Assembly: GCA_963921795.1 (NCBI GenBank)
Contig: OY997645.1
Span: forward strand, 16,020,352 to 16,084,351
Direction of reading: 5' to 3'
DNA: 64,000 nucleotides
Source of the DNA: Nannobrachium achirus
Lineage: Eukaryota; Chordata; Actinopteri; Myctophiformes; Myctophidae
Positions 22,140-33,847 of this stretch are shown here, in pieces; positions within the stretch are counted from its first letter, which is position 1, and every line of letters begins with the position of its first letter. The notes beneath the pieces are model-generated. The model was not told where the DNA came from, searched no databases, and worked only from the letters and a program-made list of their open reading frames with translations. A program made the translations under genes and the position numbers.

Positions 22140-22565
22140 TCATAAATTGTATCCTTAATAAACACTACTGAACACTAAGTTATTGTAAGGAATACTTCAC
22201 CAAAATTCTCTCCCTCGATCATCCCTGTTGCTTCCTCCTTAAACTATTGCTCTCCCATCCCACGGAAGGTAATTTAAAAGAAATCATTATAATTCTTTTT
22301 GTTTACAGAGGAAAGTGTAGAGGGCAGAGTGGGACGGACATACAACACGAACCTCAGCCGTTGTGATCGATCCAATCAGCCCACGGACCGTTTTTATTTT
22401 TGAGCCAGTGCTTATATATAGTTATATTTTAACTGTGCTATTAAGAAGCCTTAGTATATTCCATTTAATAAAGACCCGAGGAACATTGTTGAAAAGTCCA
22501 ATGACATTTAGAGAAAGCGTCTCAAACATTGAGCCATAAGACTCATAACTGTGTCGACATTTTAC
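22140..22565. other. Unassigned intron stretch
   Basis: No gene or repeat recognised. Confidence 0.35.
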
Positions 22566-22568
22566 GCC

Positions 22569-23030
22569 AGTGGTTCTCAAAGTATTTGACCACGTACGGA
22601 CCCCGTCTGAAAGGGTTTTGTGCCAAATATTTCAGCTTTGCCCTAATGATCAAATACGCATGGGTTGTGTTGCGGCGTCTGTCCGCGACCACGGTTTTCC
22701 CAGTGACCCTGAGCGCAACGTTGGGGGCCAGAAATCGTTCAGAATGGGGCACAGTTTCAGACTAAAGCGTGAGCTGAGTCTGAAATCAGGCTAGCCTAGT
22801 AGCCTTTTCAGAAGTTAATTTAATGTTTTCCATTTAATGATTTCCTGTATCGTCATCTGGCGCTAATGCATTGCACGCAACTGTTTTTACCAGGTTTTAA
22901 GGTCTTATTTTAGTTGTTTCTCATAAGCGCGCTTCAATCCTTTCTCCTCCAACATGATCGGCCCATCAGCCCCCACCGTTGCGCTCAGGGTCACTGGGAA
23001 AACCGCGGTCACCGTCTGTCCTGTTTACCT
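22569..23030. mobile_element. hAT-type MITE with an internal 55-bp inverted pair
   Basis: CAGTGGTTCTCAAAG start at about 22569. GGTTTTCCCAGTGACCCTGA at 22691 is repeated inverted as TCAGGGTCACTGGGAAAACC at 22985; arms 22677-22733 and 22968-23026. The right end is not resolved. Confidence 0.55.
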
Positions 23031-23148
23031 CTGGATGGAATGTGGTAGTATTATAGTATGTGGTCGCCCTTGGAGACCAGATAAAAGATCTTCCCGGGGG
23101 TTGGGTTGTGGTGTGTGTGCTGTTGACTGGCAACCACAGCCTGGCTTT

Positions 23149-23383
23149 TATCGTCTCTGTCTGTCGGGTGGAAACCTCATACTGTGTGTGTCTAAAATAC
23201 ACAATGGATTCAAATTCAAACACAGCAAAGGTAGCAGATCTACAAGTGCAAAACGAGCTTCTACGATCTGCTACTTTTGTGTGACGCTGTAATGTGATCA
23301 AATAGGGCATTGATTTACAAAAAAATACAAAGAAAAAAAACACAAAAAGGAGATGAGAGGTTTCTGCCCGACAGCAACGATAT
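23149..23383 (-). mobile_element. Family T element, complete, reverse orientation, with hairpin
   Basis: From TATCGTCTCTGTCTGTCGGG to TTTCTGCCCGACAGCAACG ATAT. The hairpin with GTAGC stem (23230-23278) is short. It matches the 10985 subfamily in reverse. Confidence 0.85.
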
Positions 23384-23441
23384 GTGTGTTCCGTGTAGCA
23401 CTTTTTGTGGTGTGTGTGGAATCCTGTGATTCAGATCTATG

Positions 23442-23707
23442 ATATTGTCGTTGTCGGGTGGAAACCTTGTATCTCCCAAGTTTCAAATGTGTACGTTCTT
23501 TCGCAAAGTAAAGCCCTGCTTCATCACACAATGCCGTTGCACAAAAGTAGTGAAAGCAGCCGATCTACAAGCACACAACGCCTCGCGGTGCGAGGTGTTG
23601 TATGTTTGTAGATCGGCTGTTTTTACTAGTTTAAATCATTTTTAAAATTATAAATGCAAAACTAACGGTTTTGGACATACAAGGTTTCCACCAGACAACG
23701 ACGATAT
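23442..23707. mobile_element. Family T element, complete, with hairpin
   Basis: From ATATTGTCGTTGTCGGGTGG to CCAGACAACGACGATAT. Second subfamily with TTCGCAAAGTAAAGCCCTGC and ACTAGTTTAAATCATTTTTA. Hairpin at 23540-23627 with GTGAAAGCAGC outer stem. Confidence 0.88.
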
Positions 23708-24109
23708 GAATCAGTGGTTCTCAACCATTTCAGGCAGCGACCCCCAAAATAATCATATTTTAACTGGAGACCCCCCCACCCTGACGAGCACTCAAGAGTT
23801 GAGGCATTTCATTTTGTATTACAATACATTTTGTATTACATGCTCACAACGCCTTGCAACGCAAGGCGTTGTGAGCATGTAGATCGGCTATTTTCACAAT
23901 TTCAGCCTCTAATACTTGACAATTTGGCTAATGTTTCATTTGTCATTTTAGAGGTATTAAAAAAGTCCTTAAATTGTCACTTTAGAAATTTGCAGATACC
24001 CTCTATACACTTAAACTTTATGTTGGTTTGTTTACTGTTGAGTGAGAAAACAATGTTTTACATTAACCCTTCCCCAGCCACGTGGAGCCACTTAATATTA
24101 AAACCGTAA

Positions 24110-24575
24110 TATACCGGACATCATCTGTACCCGATCCGTAATTTTCCGGACTAGGTCATTAAAAATGAAATAACTTAAGTGATAATGATCGGAAAAAAAA
24201 CGATCGCTACCCCTTCTCTGTCTCACCACCCGTCTAACCAATTGCATCATTCTTCTCTGCACATGAACCGGAAGTGCTTCTGGTCACTATCCCTTCTCTA
24301 TACCAAATTTTCCGTTCACTTAGCATAGCGCATCTCTGGGATGTTTTCGACCAGATCAAAGTTGTCACGGGGTCTTCATATCGACGGGATTACATTCGTT
24401 TACCGCGATGTGCACGGATCACGCACGAAGCGCCACGGGGGGAAGACGACTCGGCCAAAATCCCCACTCTATGCCGATGGAAATCAAGATATTTATGGTG
24501 AGTTCACGACCGGGGGATCGAAAACCAAAACTAAACGGCGCCGGGGGAGGGGGAGAGGGAGTGCGCACATTTTTA
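24110..24575. other. Unassigned insert, CpG-rich in part
   Basis: AATTTTCCGGACTAGG resembles the neighbouring MITE end. 24340-24560 is CpG-rich without a recognised gene. Confidence 0.3.
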
Positions 24576-24578
24576 TAC

Positions 24579-24858
24579 CCGTATTTTCCGGACTATAAGG
24601 CGCACTTAAAAGCCTTTAATTTTCTCAAAAAACTACAGTGCGCCTTATAGTCCAGTGCGCCTTATATTTGGATCATTCATTGACATTGACATTCCCTTTA
24701 GCACAGCTCCATCTGTTGGATGCATAACGCAACGGTAGCGTCTATTATGTGCGCCTTATAGTCAGGTGCGCCTTATATATGAAAACAGTTTGAAAATAGA
24801 CCATTCATTGACAGTGCGCCTTATAGTCAGGTGCACCTTATAGTCCAGAAAATACTGT
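24579..24858. mobile_element. CCGGACTATAAGGCGCAC MITE
   Basis: Left end GTATTTTCCGGACTATAAGG, right end CTTATAGTCCAGAAAATAC. The internal GTGCGCCTTATAGTC motif is repeated four times. A known abundant fish repeat type. Confidence 0.85.
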
Positions 24859-25139
24859 AATCATAATATTATGTCTCAGATCATAATACAATGATAGACA
24901 TTTCCGACTAGTCCACAACAAGCCATTCTGGGCCGGCTGGGGAAGTGTTAAGCTAATCATCTGGGGACCCCCCAAAATAATTTGGAGACCCCCTGGGGGT
25001 CCCGACCCACAGGTTGAGAACCACTGGCATAAATGCAGGGTCCTTTGCTCTATGGCTACTCCTACTGAATGGCACAATGTGTTTATTAAGCATGATTTTT
25101 GTCTTAAGTTCTTAGAATATGGATACTAGGGTTCAGTGG

Positions 25140-25608
25140 TTAAAGCTATACTGTGTAAGATGCTCAACTAGTGGTCAGTAGCCCTATAGCAAACCGCAGT
25201 CGCGTCCGCGTCTTTCGGACGTTTTTCGTACCTTCACACCCCCGCGTCTGCCTCCACCTCGCCGAGAGCTATCTTTAGAGGGGTCCCTGGTTCCTGTGCG
25301 TTCAGGCATTCTGGAGAAACGGACTCCTTCACCCTGCCTGGTAGGCGAGATTACCTTTTGAGTATAGAGACACACGGGCGACTACAAATATGGCCGCCAT
25401 AGCGACCCCACTTCAAGATGCGTTGTGATTGGCCGGCAGTGTATAACCCTCGCTGTGATTGGCCGGTAGTGTGATGACGTAATTTTGCCGGGAAATCCCG
25501 CCCCTGTCACGGCTAAGTAGAAAACATATAAAGAGAAGGCTTCAGAAGCTGAAAATAACGGAGTGGGGGTTCTAAAACTTCTAAAAAAATTACATGGTAT
25601 AACTTTAA
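25140..25608. mobile_element. TTAA-flanked element inserted at the end of a piggyBac-like MITE
   Basis: 469 bp between TTAA 25140-25143 and 25605-25608. Ends AAGCTATACTGTGTAA and TTACATGGTATAACTT are inverted. It adjoins GGATACTAGGGTTCAGTGG (25120-25139), the right end of the hairpin-bearing TTAA element, so it re-used that element's TTAA. The CpG-rich centre (25190-25500) has no coding features. Confidence 0.75.
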
Positions 25609-25693
25609 TATAAAAAAGGAGAAAAAGGTTTCTATCAAAAAAAAGATTTGGTGGATCCCCTAGGGGTCCCGGACCCCCTGTTGAAGACCCCTG
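25609..25693. mobile_element. hAT-2 MITE right end
   Basis: AGGAGAAAAAGGTTTCTATC, GGATCCCCTAGGGGTCCC and end TTGAAGACCCCTG as in the complete copies. The left half is lost. Confidence 0.75.
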
Positions 25694-25779
25694 TGCTAGT
25701 CTCTGTCTGTCTGCTAGTCTCTGCCTGCCTGGCTGCCTGCCTGCCTGTCTGTCTGTCTGTGAGTCAGTGTTCCTGACAG

Positions 25780-25995
25780 TGTGCTTAGTAAATTGGACGT
25801 GGCCTCTGTGAAAGTCTCTTCATGTGTTGCCTATCATCATAGCAATAACAACCTGAGAAAGACCATTCTGTGCCGTAATGGCCCTGATGAGGCCAGCCTG
25901 CGCTGAGAACCTCTGTCATCCGCCTAATGCATCCCGTGATCATAACAACATCCTTTATTATGGCTATCAGTACAAATGGACCGTCCAAAAAATAT
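25780..25995. other. Possible conserved non-coding element
   Basis: About 200 bp of complex, non-repeat sequence of intermediate GC between repeats (TTGCCTATCATCATAGCAAT ... CTTTATTATGGCTATCAG). Judged only by its composition; conservation was not tested. Confidence 0.25.
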
Positions 25996-26261
25996 TTCAA
26001 CATAAAAGGCCTGTGTTTTCAGAGAGATGGAGAGAGAGAGATGTAGAGGGAGGGAGAGGGAGAGAGGGTCATGATTTTTGTTTTATATTTTACTTTTTGT
26101 ACACTTTCAGCGTTGAATTAACGCCCTGTAGCTTGTCCCTCTCTGTCTCAGTCTCTCTTCCTCTCCCGACTTGCCACCATATGATAGGTAGACTATCATA
26201 CGGTGAATCGTCTTCTATCAGTTCATTCACAAGGGAGCGTAGCGATATTACGACGTAACAT

Positions 26262-26460
26262 TTGTTCGATGTCCCATTAGTTCGACGCTGGTGAATGCTA
26301 ACCTGGTGAAATGCTAACCTGCCGACACTGGTGAATGCTAACCTGGTGAATGCTACTATGCCTAAACCTAACCGTAACCCTTACGCTAACCTCGGTAAAC
26401 TATGCCTAAACCTAAAACCTAACCCTTAGTCGAACTAGTCGAAATATCGAGATTTTACCC
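26262..26460. repeat. Inverted counterpart of 19125-19285 with telomere-like units
   Basis: TGGTGAATGCTAACC units followed by CCTAAACCTAACC-type sequence, bounded by ATTAGTTCGACGC and AGTCGAAATATCGAG. It probably belongs to the same mobile repeat as 19125-19285. Confidence 0.6.
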
Positions 26461-26537
26461 ATTCACAAACCTGTGTCTGTTTGTCTGTCTGTCCTTGGCA
26501 TAACTCGAGCACCGTATGACTGAAAGTTCTCAAACTT

Positions 26538-26540
<3 letters not shown>

Positions 26541-26570
<30 letters not shown>
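26541..26570. repeat. (GT)n microsatellite
   Basis: 30 bp of GT. Confidence 0.95.
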
Positions 26571-26573
<3 letters not shown>

Positions 26574-26611
26574 ATTCCATCTGCAGTGCCAAGTGGCACC
26601 GAGACTACTTA

Positions 26612-26995
26612 CCAGTTCCCTTCCAGAGTCATTCCTTTAAGGTTGATTAGCCAAGTTTAACGGTTCCCTTCGAGAGTAATTTCTTTAAAGTTGAGTTCAC
26701 TAGTTCACCAGTTCCCTTCGAGAGTAATTTCTTTAAAGTTAAGTAGCCAAGTTCACCGGTTCCCTTCGTGAGTCATTTCTTTAAAGTTGAGTAGACTAGT
26801 TCCCCGGTTCCCTTCGAGAGTAATTTCTTTAAAGTTGAGTTGACTAGTTCCCCCGGTTCCCTTAGAGAGACGTTTCTAGAGTATATAGACTAGTTCACTG
26901 GTTCCCTTAGGCTTAGAGAGTGCTTTCTTTACAGCAGAGTAGCCTATTTCACCTGTTCCCTTCAAGAGTCATTCCTTTAAAAGAGAGCAACCTGG
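26612..26995. repeat. Minisatellite, eight units of about 49 bp
   Basis: Consensus GGTTCCCTTCGAGAGTAATT then TCTTTAAAGTTGAGTAGACT and AGTTCAC. The five central units are close copies and the outer ones diverge. No open frame spans it. Confidence 0.9.
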
Positions 26996-27119
26996 TTCAG
27001 CGCTTCTCCTGGAGACTGGGCCGTAAAGGCTCATCCATTATTGATGGTGGTGCTTGCACAGCCAGACAGCAGAGGCTGGCTATTGATTTCAAATCAGCAG
27101 TTTTAGAGTGAAGGCAGGA

Positions 27120-27590
27120 CTTATATAAAAGGACCGGCTGCTGACACAATACATCTTCTGGCAAAATAAATAAATCAAAAATAAAATCTATTTAGAGATG
27201 CTCTTCGTCCAAACACCGCAGCGCTGCTAAAATATGGAAATGTATGTCTTGAAAAAACACAGCGTGTGGTTGTAAGACTGTAAGAATGCCTTAAAACCCA
27301 AGGTTAACCTATGGCCTCATTAGCTTGGTTTATTTATTTATTTTATTGTATTTATTTTATATCTGTATCGATTTATTTTCAGGGTCAGGGGGTCAGCTGG
27401 TTCCATGTCTGCCTCTTACCAAATAAATAAACAAGCCTCTGTGTAAGTGGAAAAGATTCTATAACACATTGATTTAATGTGTGACCCAGAGAATGGTGTG
27501 CAAGGGACAATTTGATGTTTCTTTCTTTTTTTCTTTCTTTCTTTTACAGAAACAAATTGTTTCATACAAAACTTTTTATCTTACACAGTT
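27120..27590. other. Unassigned AT-rich stretch
   Basis: Nothing recognised except short TTTATT and TTTC runs. Confidence 0.35.
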
Positions 27591-27714
27591 AATTTATTAC
27601 TGCTGCGTTGTGTTTGGCATTCCAATAAGTAGCCTGCATTATATTATATTTAATTTCTGTTGGGCAGAAACTTTCTATTCATTTATTTATTTTTTTGTAA
27701 AAGAATGCCAGAGC

Positions 27715-27895
27715 ATCGCACAAAAGTAGTGAAAATAGACGGTTTACAAGCTTGTGTTGTGAGCAGCAGAGCTTGTAGATCAGCTATTTTCACTATTTGT
27801 TGTATTATTATTATTTTTGTTGATAATAAGAAAGTAACAGGTTTGGAGTGGACATACAAGGTTTCCACCTCCCTGACAGTAGTGATAGCACAGTA
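27715..27895. mobile_element. Family T element, partial, with hairpin
   Basis: GCACAAAAGTAGTGAAAATA, hairpin 27722-27798, GGACATACAAGGTTTCCACC and right end GACAGTAGTGATAG. The left end is not found. Confidence 0.65.
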
Positions 27896-28039
27896 GTGAT
27901 AGCACATCGTAGTCCACAGAGGGACACACATGTATCCACTAGGCCAGTCCTCAGAAAAGGGATGCTAGTGTTCAGGTGATTAATGTAAAAAAAAAAAAAA
28001 AAAAATCTCTCACTCCAAGATTTGGTAGTAACTCTGGTG

Positions 28040-28412
28040 TTAACTAGCCTCGCGTAGCCAGGCTTACTCATCTGCGAAGAGAAAAGCCTGGTCAAGACCA
28101 TAGGCTGAAACGACATGAAACGGTGCTACTTCCACCGGGAGAATTTCACCGGATGTTATTGTTTTTTCATATTCCCCGCTGGCGAAAAAAACCTGTTCTA
28201 CTTCTCCCGACCCATCAGTTACGCTCGTAATAAACAACATCCAAACAAAAACATGGATTCTGACAAAGGACACCTATTAAGAGCGAGTTAAGAGCTACAA
28301 TCTTTATGTAAACGGACTGCAACGCATGACGTAACTTCCGTTAACCGCAGCACTTCCGCCACTTCCGGTGTCTGTTGGTTCATGCCGTTTTCATCGGCTA
28401 TTCTGACCAGGG
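28040..28412. other. Unidentified repeat-like stretch
   Basis: Begins CGCGTAGCCAGGCTTACTC and ends CGGCTATTCTGACCAGG. Its moderate GC and several ACTTCCG motifs suggest an interspersed repeat, but no copy is present here. Confidence 0.3.
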
Positions 28413-28440
28413 TGGGTGTTAACTGGATGGCAACTATAAC

Positions 28441-28676
28441 AAATCGTTGCTGTCAGGCAGAAACCTTTTATATCCATAGTCTATCTTTTTGTGTTGGCCC
28501 TTCTTGCTCATACTACAGCGCCACACAAAAGCCTCAAAAGTAGCAGATCTACAGTACAAGCTCGAAAAGTGTTTTGGGCTTAAGTTGTAGATCTTCTACT
28601 TTTGCCGTTTTTGTATTTGAATCCTGAAAAGTGACAGTTTTGGACGTATTTGGAGGTTTCCACCTGACAGTGACCA
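28441..28676. mobile_element. Family T element with hairpin
   Basis: From AAATCGTTGCTGTCAGGCAG to GGTTTCCACCTGACAGTGAC. Hairpin 28538-28612 with AAAAGTAGC outer stem. Confidence 0.75.
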
Positions 28677-28699
28677 AATACAATGGTGAACAATATAGT

Positions 28700-29385
28700 G
28701 ACAGTTGTTATTATTTAGTTCTAGTGCTTGTATTGGTGTGAGCCAACCTTGAATCAGTGTCAAGCTGTGTCCATTGTGAGTTTTGAAGAAGTACTGAGAA
28801 AAACAAAGTGTCAAAACAAGGAAGTGACCCCCCTTACCCTCTGACACCTCCCCAATGAGTCCCATGGGTCCCCAAGTAGTCACGCAACATTACAATGTCG
28901 CAAAAATAGGAAGAGTGCAAAAACTAATATTAGAATTAGCATTAATCGATGCTACAAGTAGGCCTATATAAGACAGTCTTTTTTTGGACTACACATTACT
29001 TTTAGCTTTTCCCTGGTTTACCAGGTGGAAATAATTAGACCCTGTTTAGATGACTTGAAACCAAGAAAAAAATGCCAAGACTTGCCATCTCCAGTTTACT
29101 TCCCATATTTGCGTGAAGTTATCGGATGCCTGTTTAGGAGACCGGAAGAAGAGTTTATCAATTCCAAAGAAAGAGTGAACACGAAAACAGCCTCTGAACC
29201 ATTCTGAACCCCTGGTAACGGAACAAAATATTGTACCCGATCGTCAAAAGCGCCACAATATTCCCAAGATTTTCATACTAAAATGGCTTTTTTTTAGAGG
29301 GACAAATCAGGAGAAAATAAACATTATTATCGACCTTACTCTGTTCCAGCAACACACTCACAAGAGGGATCTAGCACCTGTAAGA
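28700..29385. other. Unassigned intron stretch
   Basis: No exon or repeat boundary recognised. The 60-codon frame at 29025 has no domain. Confidence 0.35.
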
Positions 29386-29387
29386 CT

Positions 29388-30320
29388 CCCTAATCGGGAG
29401 ATAAGCGACCGTCTGGTCACATATTATGTAACCGGTGTATCTTTATCTCTCTGCGTTGTGTAGATTAGACAGACCCGAAACTCTCTTTGGAGACAACTCC
29501 GTTTAATTCTGACAACAATACAGAAAACACACGTCTCCAAGTTAATATAGTGCAGCATGGACTCCTTTCTCGTTCAATACGGAAGAACAGAATCACAAGG
29601 TAACAACACATAAAACGTAACATACCTGACACTGACAACAATACAGAAAACACACGTCTCCAAGTTAATACAGTGCAGCATGGACTCCTTTCTAAACAAA
29701 ATGAAACAGACACTGTATAAGTAATTTGCAACTTAAATAGTATTTTGTTATACAGTACAGAGAGATAACAAAGGCCACCCACCTCGTTCAATACGGAAGA
29801 ACAGAATGAAGAGGTGGAGGTGCGCAGGGCATTTATACAGTAGGAGGGGACTTAAAGGAGCCGTGGCCACAAATGCACTATAACATATGGAGAATGTCAG
29901 GTAAAAGCCCCTATTTGTATATTTTGTGTAATTATATACACTTATATTTAATACTGTTACATATACACAAATAGGCCTGTAAGTGCCATTGGTTCCTCCA
30001 TGTTGATGACAGGACTTTAGACATACTGTGTACCGCTTTGTGTGATTTTAGGGCAAAATGTGTAGGAGCAGTGTCCAAAAATGTGTTTTGCAAGAAACGG
30101 CCTCATGGTGGTGCTAGAAGAGGGGCATGTGAGAAATGAGGGTGGAGGTTGTGGTTTGGCAGCCAAGGAGTGTGTGTGTGCAAGTTTGGCATGGATAGGG
30201 CCAACGGTGGCGGAGATGGCGGTGAGTAGGGGACAAGTGTGACGTGACGGACAGACAGACAGACTGACTGAATGACAGCCGCTGGAGGTTTTGATAGTAA
30301 CTGCGACCTGGCGGTTGCAA
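29388..30320. mobile_element. R1 repeat, with unrelated internal segment
   Basis: Left end GTAAGACTCCCTAATCGGGA then GATAAGCGACCGTC. Right part 29995-30320 has TGTTGATGACAGGACTTTAG, TTGTGTGATTTTAGGGCAAA, GGCATGGATAGGGCCAACGG, a GACAGACAGACTGACTGA tract and GCGACCTGGCGGTTGCAA. The interval 29440-29990 is not shared with other copies. Confidence 0.6.
29509..29810. repeat. Local direct duplication of 65 bp
   Basis: CTGACAACAATACAGAAAAC to GCATGGACTCCTTTCT at 29509-29573 is repeated at 29631-29695. TCGTTCAATACGGAAGAACA at 29572 is repeated at 29783. Likely an internal duplication within the R1 insert. Confidence 0.8.
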
Positions 30321-30324
30321 CAAG

Positions 30325-30665
30325 TAAACATAGGCAGTCTGCAAGATCTGACGGCGCCCACTTAGGAGACCATTATGATTTGTGTACCATTTTGCCTCTG
30401 GTGGCTACAATTGGGATGGCATATCTTCCTAAATGAACCATCTTTGCTTGAACCAGCAGTTGCCACAGGGCCAGAGTGGAGAGCCCTCTGTTGACGATGC
30501 TCATAATCTGAAGTAATGATGTACATTACTGTACAGAAATGAAATGCCCAGTAGCGCCTTGAAGAAACGCTCCCAAGACATGATTTTTTTATTGCAATTT
30601 AATGCAAGGATTTACTATACACACAGCTTCTATATAAAATGATGGTGTGTTATTATATCTGACAC
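30325..30665. other. Unassigned intron stretch
   Basis: Nothing recognised. Confidence 0.35.
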
Positions 30666-30666
30666 G

Positions 30667-31930
<1,264 letters not shown>

Positions 31931-32104
31931 TTAGGCTTAAAGTGGAATAACACTCATTTTCAACATTCAACTATGTATTTTTTATACCTTAGAGTTAGAG
32001 CTGGAAATATGAAAAAGGTGCTCCCCTTCAAAAGATGGATACCGGTACCTCATTCGCCGCTGCAGTTCATTGGAGCAACCTGTAAAAAATATTTACATCA
32101 ATTA

Positions 32105-32275
32105 TTTTAAGCCTAGAATCAAGCCCTGCAGGATCCTGGTGAATCATGATCATAAAACCTTTGATTCTGAGAAGAAAAAAACAAAGGTCATTTATTAAAT
32201 GTAAAATATACTTTCACAGAATCAAAGGTTTTAAGGTCATGATTCTCCAGGATCCTGGGTGGCTTATAGGCTTGA
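32105..32275. repeat. Inverted repeat, arms about 60 bp
   Basis: AGGATCCTGG-GAATCATGA and AAAACCTTTGATTCTG at 32111-32172 are mirrored at 32214-32272. It lies in a TTAAAGTGGAATAACACTC context starting at about 31934, so it is probably a TTAA-type foldback. Confidence 0.7.
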
Positions 32276-33041
32276 AATATTTTTTTATAAATATTTTTGT
32301 AAATCTCTATGGGAAAAATGAATGGCCGATTTATTTTTGTGGCATCAGAAAACCACACCCACCGCTATGCCTAGCCATAAATCATAACAACAGTAGAGGT
32401 CGCTAATATTCGGACGTTACGTCTCTACTGGAGTTAGAAGGGGGAGTCAGAGGGCTCTCGCTGGTTGAGCTCCAATGTCCATATTCGGCTCAAAACATGT
32501 ACAAATCAATAAGGTGCTCACCGCATCGTCGAAACAGCTCTCTATCTACTGGCGATGAGCCCACTCGTCGGCATGTGTTAGTCCATAATGTTTCTAATAA
32601 ATTAATGTTTACTCAAACTTCTCCGAGACTCACGTTTCCTCGTCGGAATGCTTCCGCCTTCAGAACTACAGAACGTTGGAACACTTCCGCATACAAAAAC
32701 GTCATGTCCTAGTATGAGCGAATAGCAACGGCGATCAACGTCACGTGATATGTTCGGCCATTTTTACCCAAGCAGTTCAAAAACAAGGAAAGCGATGAGA
32801 CTCTGAGAAGTTTGAGTAAACATTAATTTATTGGAAACATATGGACTAACACATGGCGACGAGTGAGCTCATCGATAGATAGAAAGCCGTTTCGACGATG
32901 CGGTGAGCACCTTATTGATTTGTACATGTTTTGAGCCGAATATGGACGTTGGAGCTCAACCAGCGAGAGCCCTCTGACTTATAACTCCAGTAGAGACATA
33001 ACGTCCAAATATTAGCGAGTAATAGCTTCCTCTACTGGTGT

Positions 33042-33459
33042 CAGGGACGTGCTGGCCATTGGGAAAAGCGGGACAACTCCCGAAAGGCCGGCTCATTCCC
33101 GGTCCAGGCCGGCCACTAGGAAAAAATTAACAATAAAATGTCGGCCTTCGTTCCAGTTTGAGGGCTGAAACCTCGTATCTCCAAGTTTCAAATTTATACA
33201 TTTTTTCGCAAAGCAAAGCCCTGCTTCATCATACAAGGCCGTTGCACAAAAGTAGTGAAAACAGCAGATCTACTGCTTGTAGATCGGCTGTTTTCACTAG
33301 TTTAAATCATTTTTAAAATGATTAATACAAAACAAACGGTTTTGGACATACAAGGTTTCCACCCGACAACGACGAAATATATATATATATATATTAAAAA
33401 AAATTAGGGCCTCTCCAACTCTTTTTCCCGGGCTGAATCAGGGGCCCAGCATGTCCCTG
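33042..33459. mobile_element. hAT-type MITE (CAGGGACGTGCTGG) with embedded family T
   Basis: 418 bp with perfect 8-bp duplication ACTGGTGT (33034-33041, 33460-33467). Ends CAGGGACGTGCTGGCCATT and CCCAGCATGTCCCTG. It contains a family T element (33150-33378) and that element's minimal hairpin (33255-33300). Confidence 0.93.
33150..33378. mobile_element. Family T element with minimal hairpin
   Basis: GAGGGCTGAAACCTCGTATC at the left, GGTTTCCACCCGACAACGAC at the right. The hairpin has lost its inner part: GCAGATCTACTGCTTGTAGATC. Outer stem GTGAAAACAGC / GCTGTTTTCAC is intact. Confidence 0.8.
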
Positions 33460-33640
33460 ACTGGTGTTGTGATGTATGGCTACGCTATGCCCCTACAAAC
33501 AGCAGTGTATAATAATAATAATATTATACAGTGCACGATACATGCATGTCCTGTCCACTAATTGGCTGTGTGAGCGCTATGTCCCCATGCTTGGTGCATA
33601 ATGAAGAGCGTGACCTTTCTCCTGTCCTGTCGTCCTGCAG

Positions 33641-33736
33641 ACCTCTCGGCAGCCGTCCAGAAGTTCTCCCAGTCCCTGCAGGAGTTCCAGTTCGAGTGCA
33701 TCGGAGACGCGGAGACCGACGACGAAGTCAACATCG
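33641..33736 (+). CDS. arhgap42: ARHGAP42 (GRAF3) exon 2, BAR domain
   Basis: Second coding exon, 96 bases, completing codon 52 (Asn) and encoding residues 53-83 plus the first base of codon 84. It reads [20 protein letters not shown], then [11 protein letters not shown]. The GDAETDDE block is a GRAF-family signature in the BAR domain, and [16 protein letters not shown] matches ARHGAP42 rather than its relatives. The acceptor is a long pyrimidine tract ending CTGCAG and the donor is ATCG/GTCAGT. The phase is 1 on both sides, so skipping it would keep the frame. The exon lies 27 kb downstream of exon 1, and a hAT element begins 111 bases beyond its donor. Confidence 0.95.
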
Positions 33737-33847
33737 GTCAGTTTCAGCAGCCATGTGGGAAACCCTAGAGGGAAGCAGGGGACTCTGTCTGTCTAGTGTC
33801 TGTCTGTCCGTCGGTCTCTCTCTTTCTCTCCCCCTCTCCCTCTGTGC

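Larger units (their letters stand above)
23712..25026. mobile_element. hAT-1 MITE split by other repeats
   Basis: Left end CAGTGGTTCTCAACC at 23712 and right end GGTTGAGAACCACTG to 25026 with GGGGGTCCCGACCCACA. Possible decayed duplication ATATGAAT / GCATAAAT (5/8). The hairpin at 23838-23902 retains only part of its left arm. The interval 24065-24900 is foreign sequence including the element at 24579. Confidence 0.7.
32362..33490. mobile_element. Foldback element interrupted by a hAT
   Basis: Arms of about 250 bp (32393-32640 and 32785-33043) are inverted copies: GCTCAAAACATGTACAAATC / GATTTGTACATGTTTTGAGC. The outer terminal sequence CGCTATGCCTAGCCATAAAT at the left is mirrored by TATGGCTACGCTATGCC at 33476-33492, beyond the hAT at 33042-33459. 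The loop is about 145 bp. No coding capacity. Confidence 0.85.

Noticed and set aside
29388-30320. LTR retroelement suggested by the long direct duplications
   Set aside because: The 65-bp duplications are internal, no TG...CA termini, primer-binding site or coding remains were seen.
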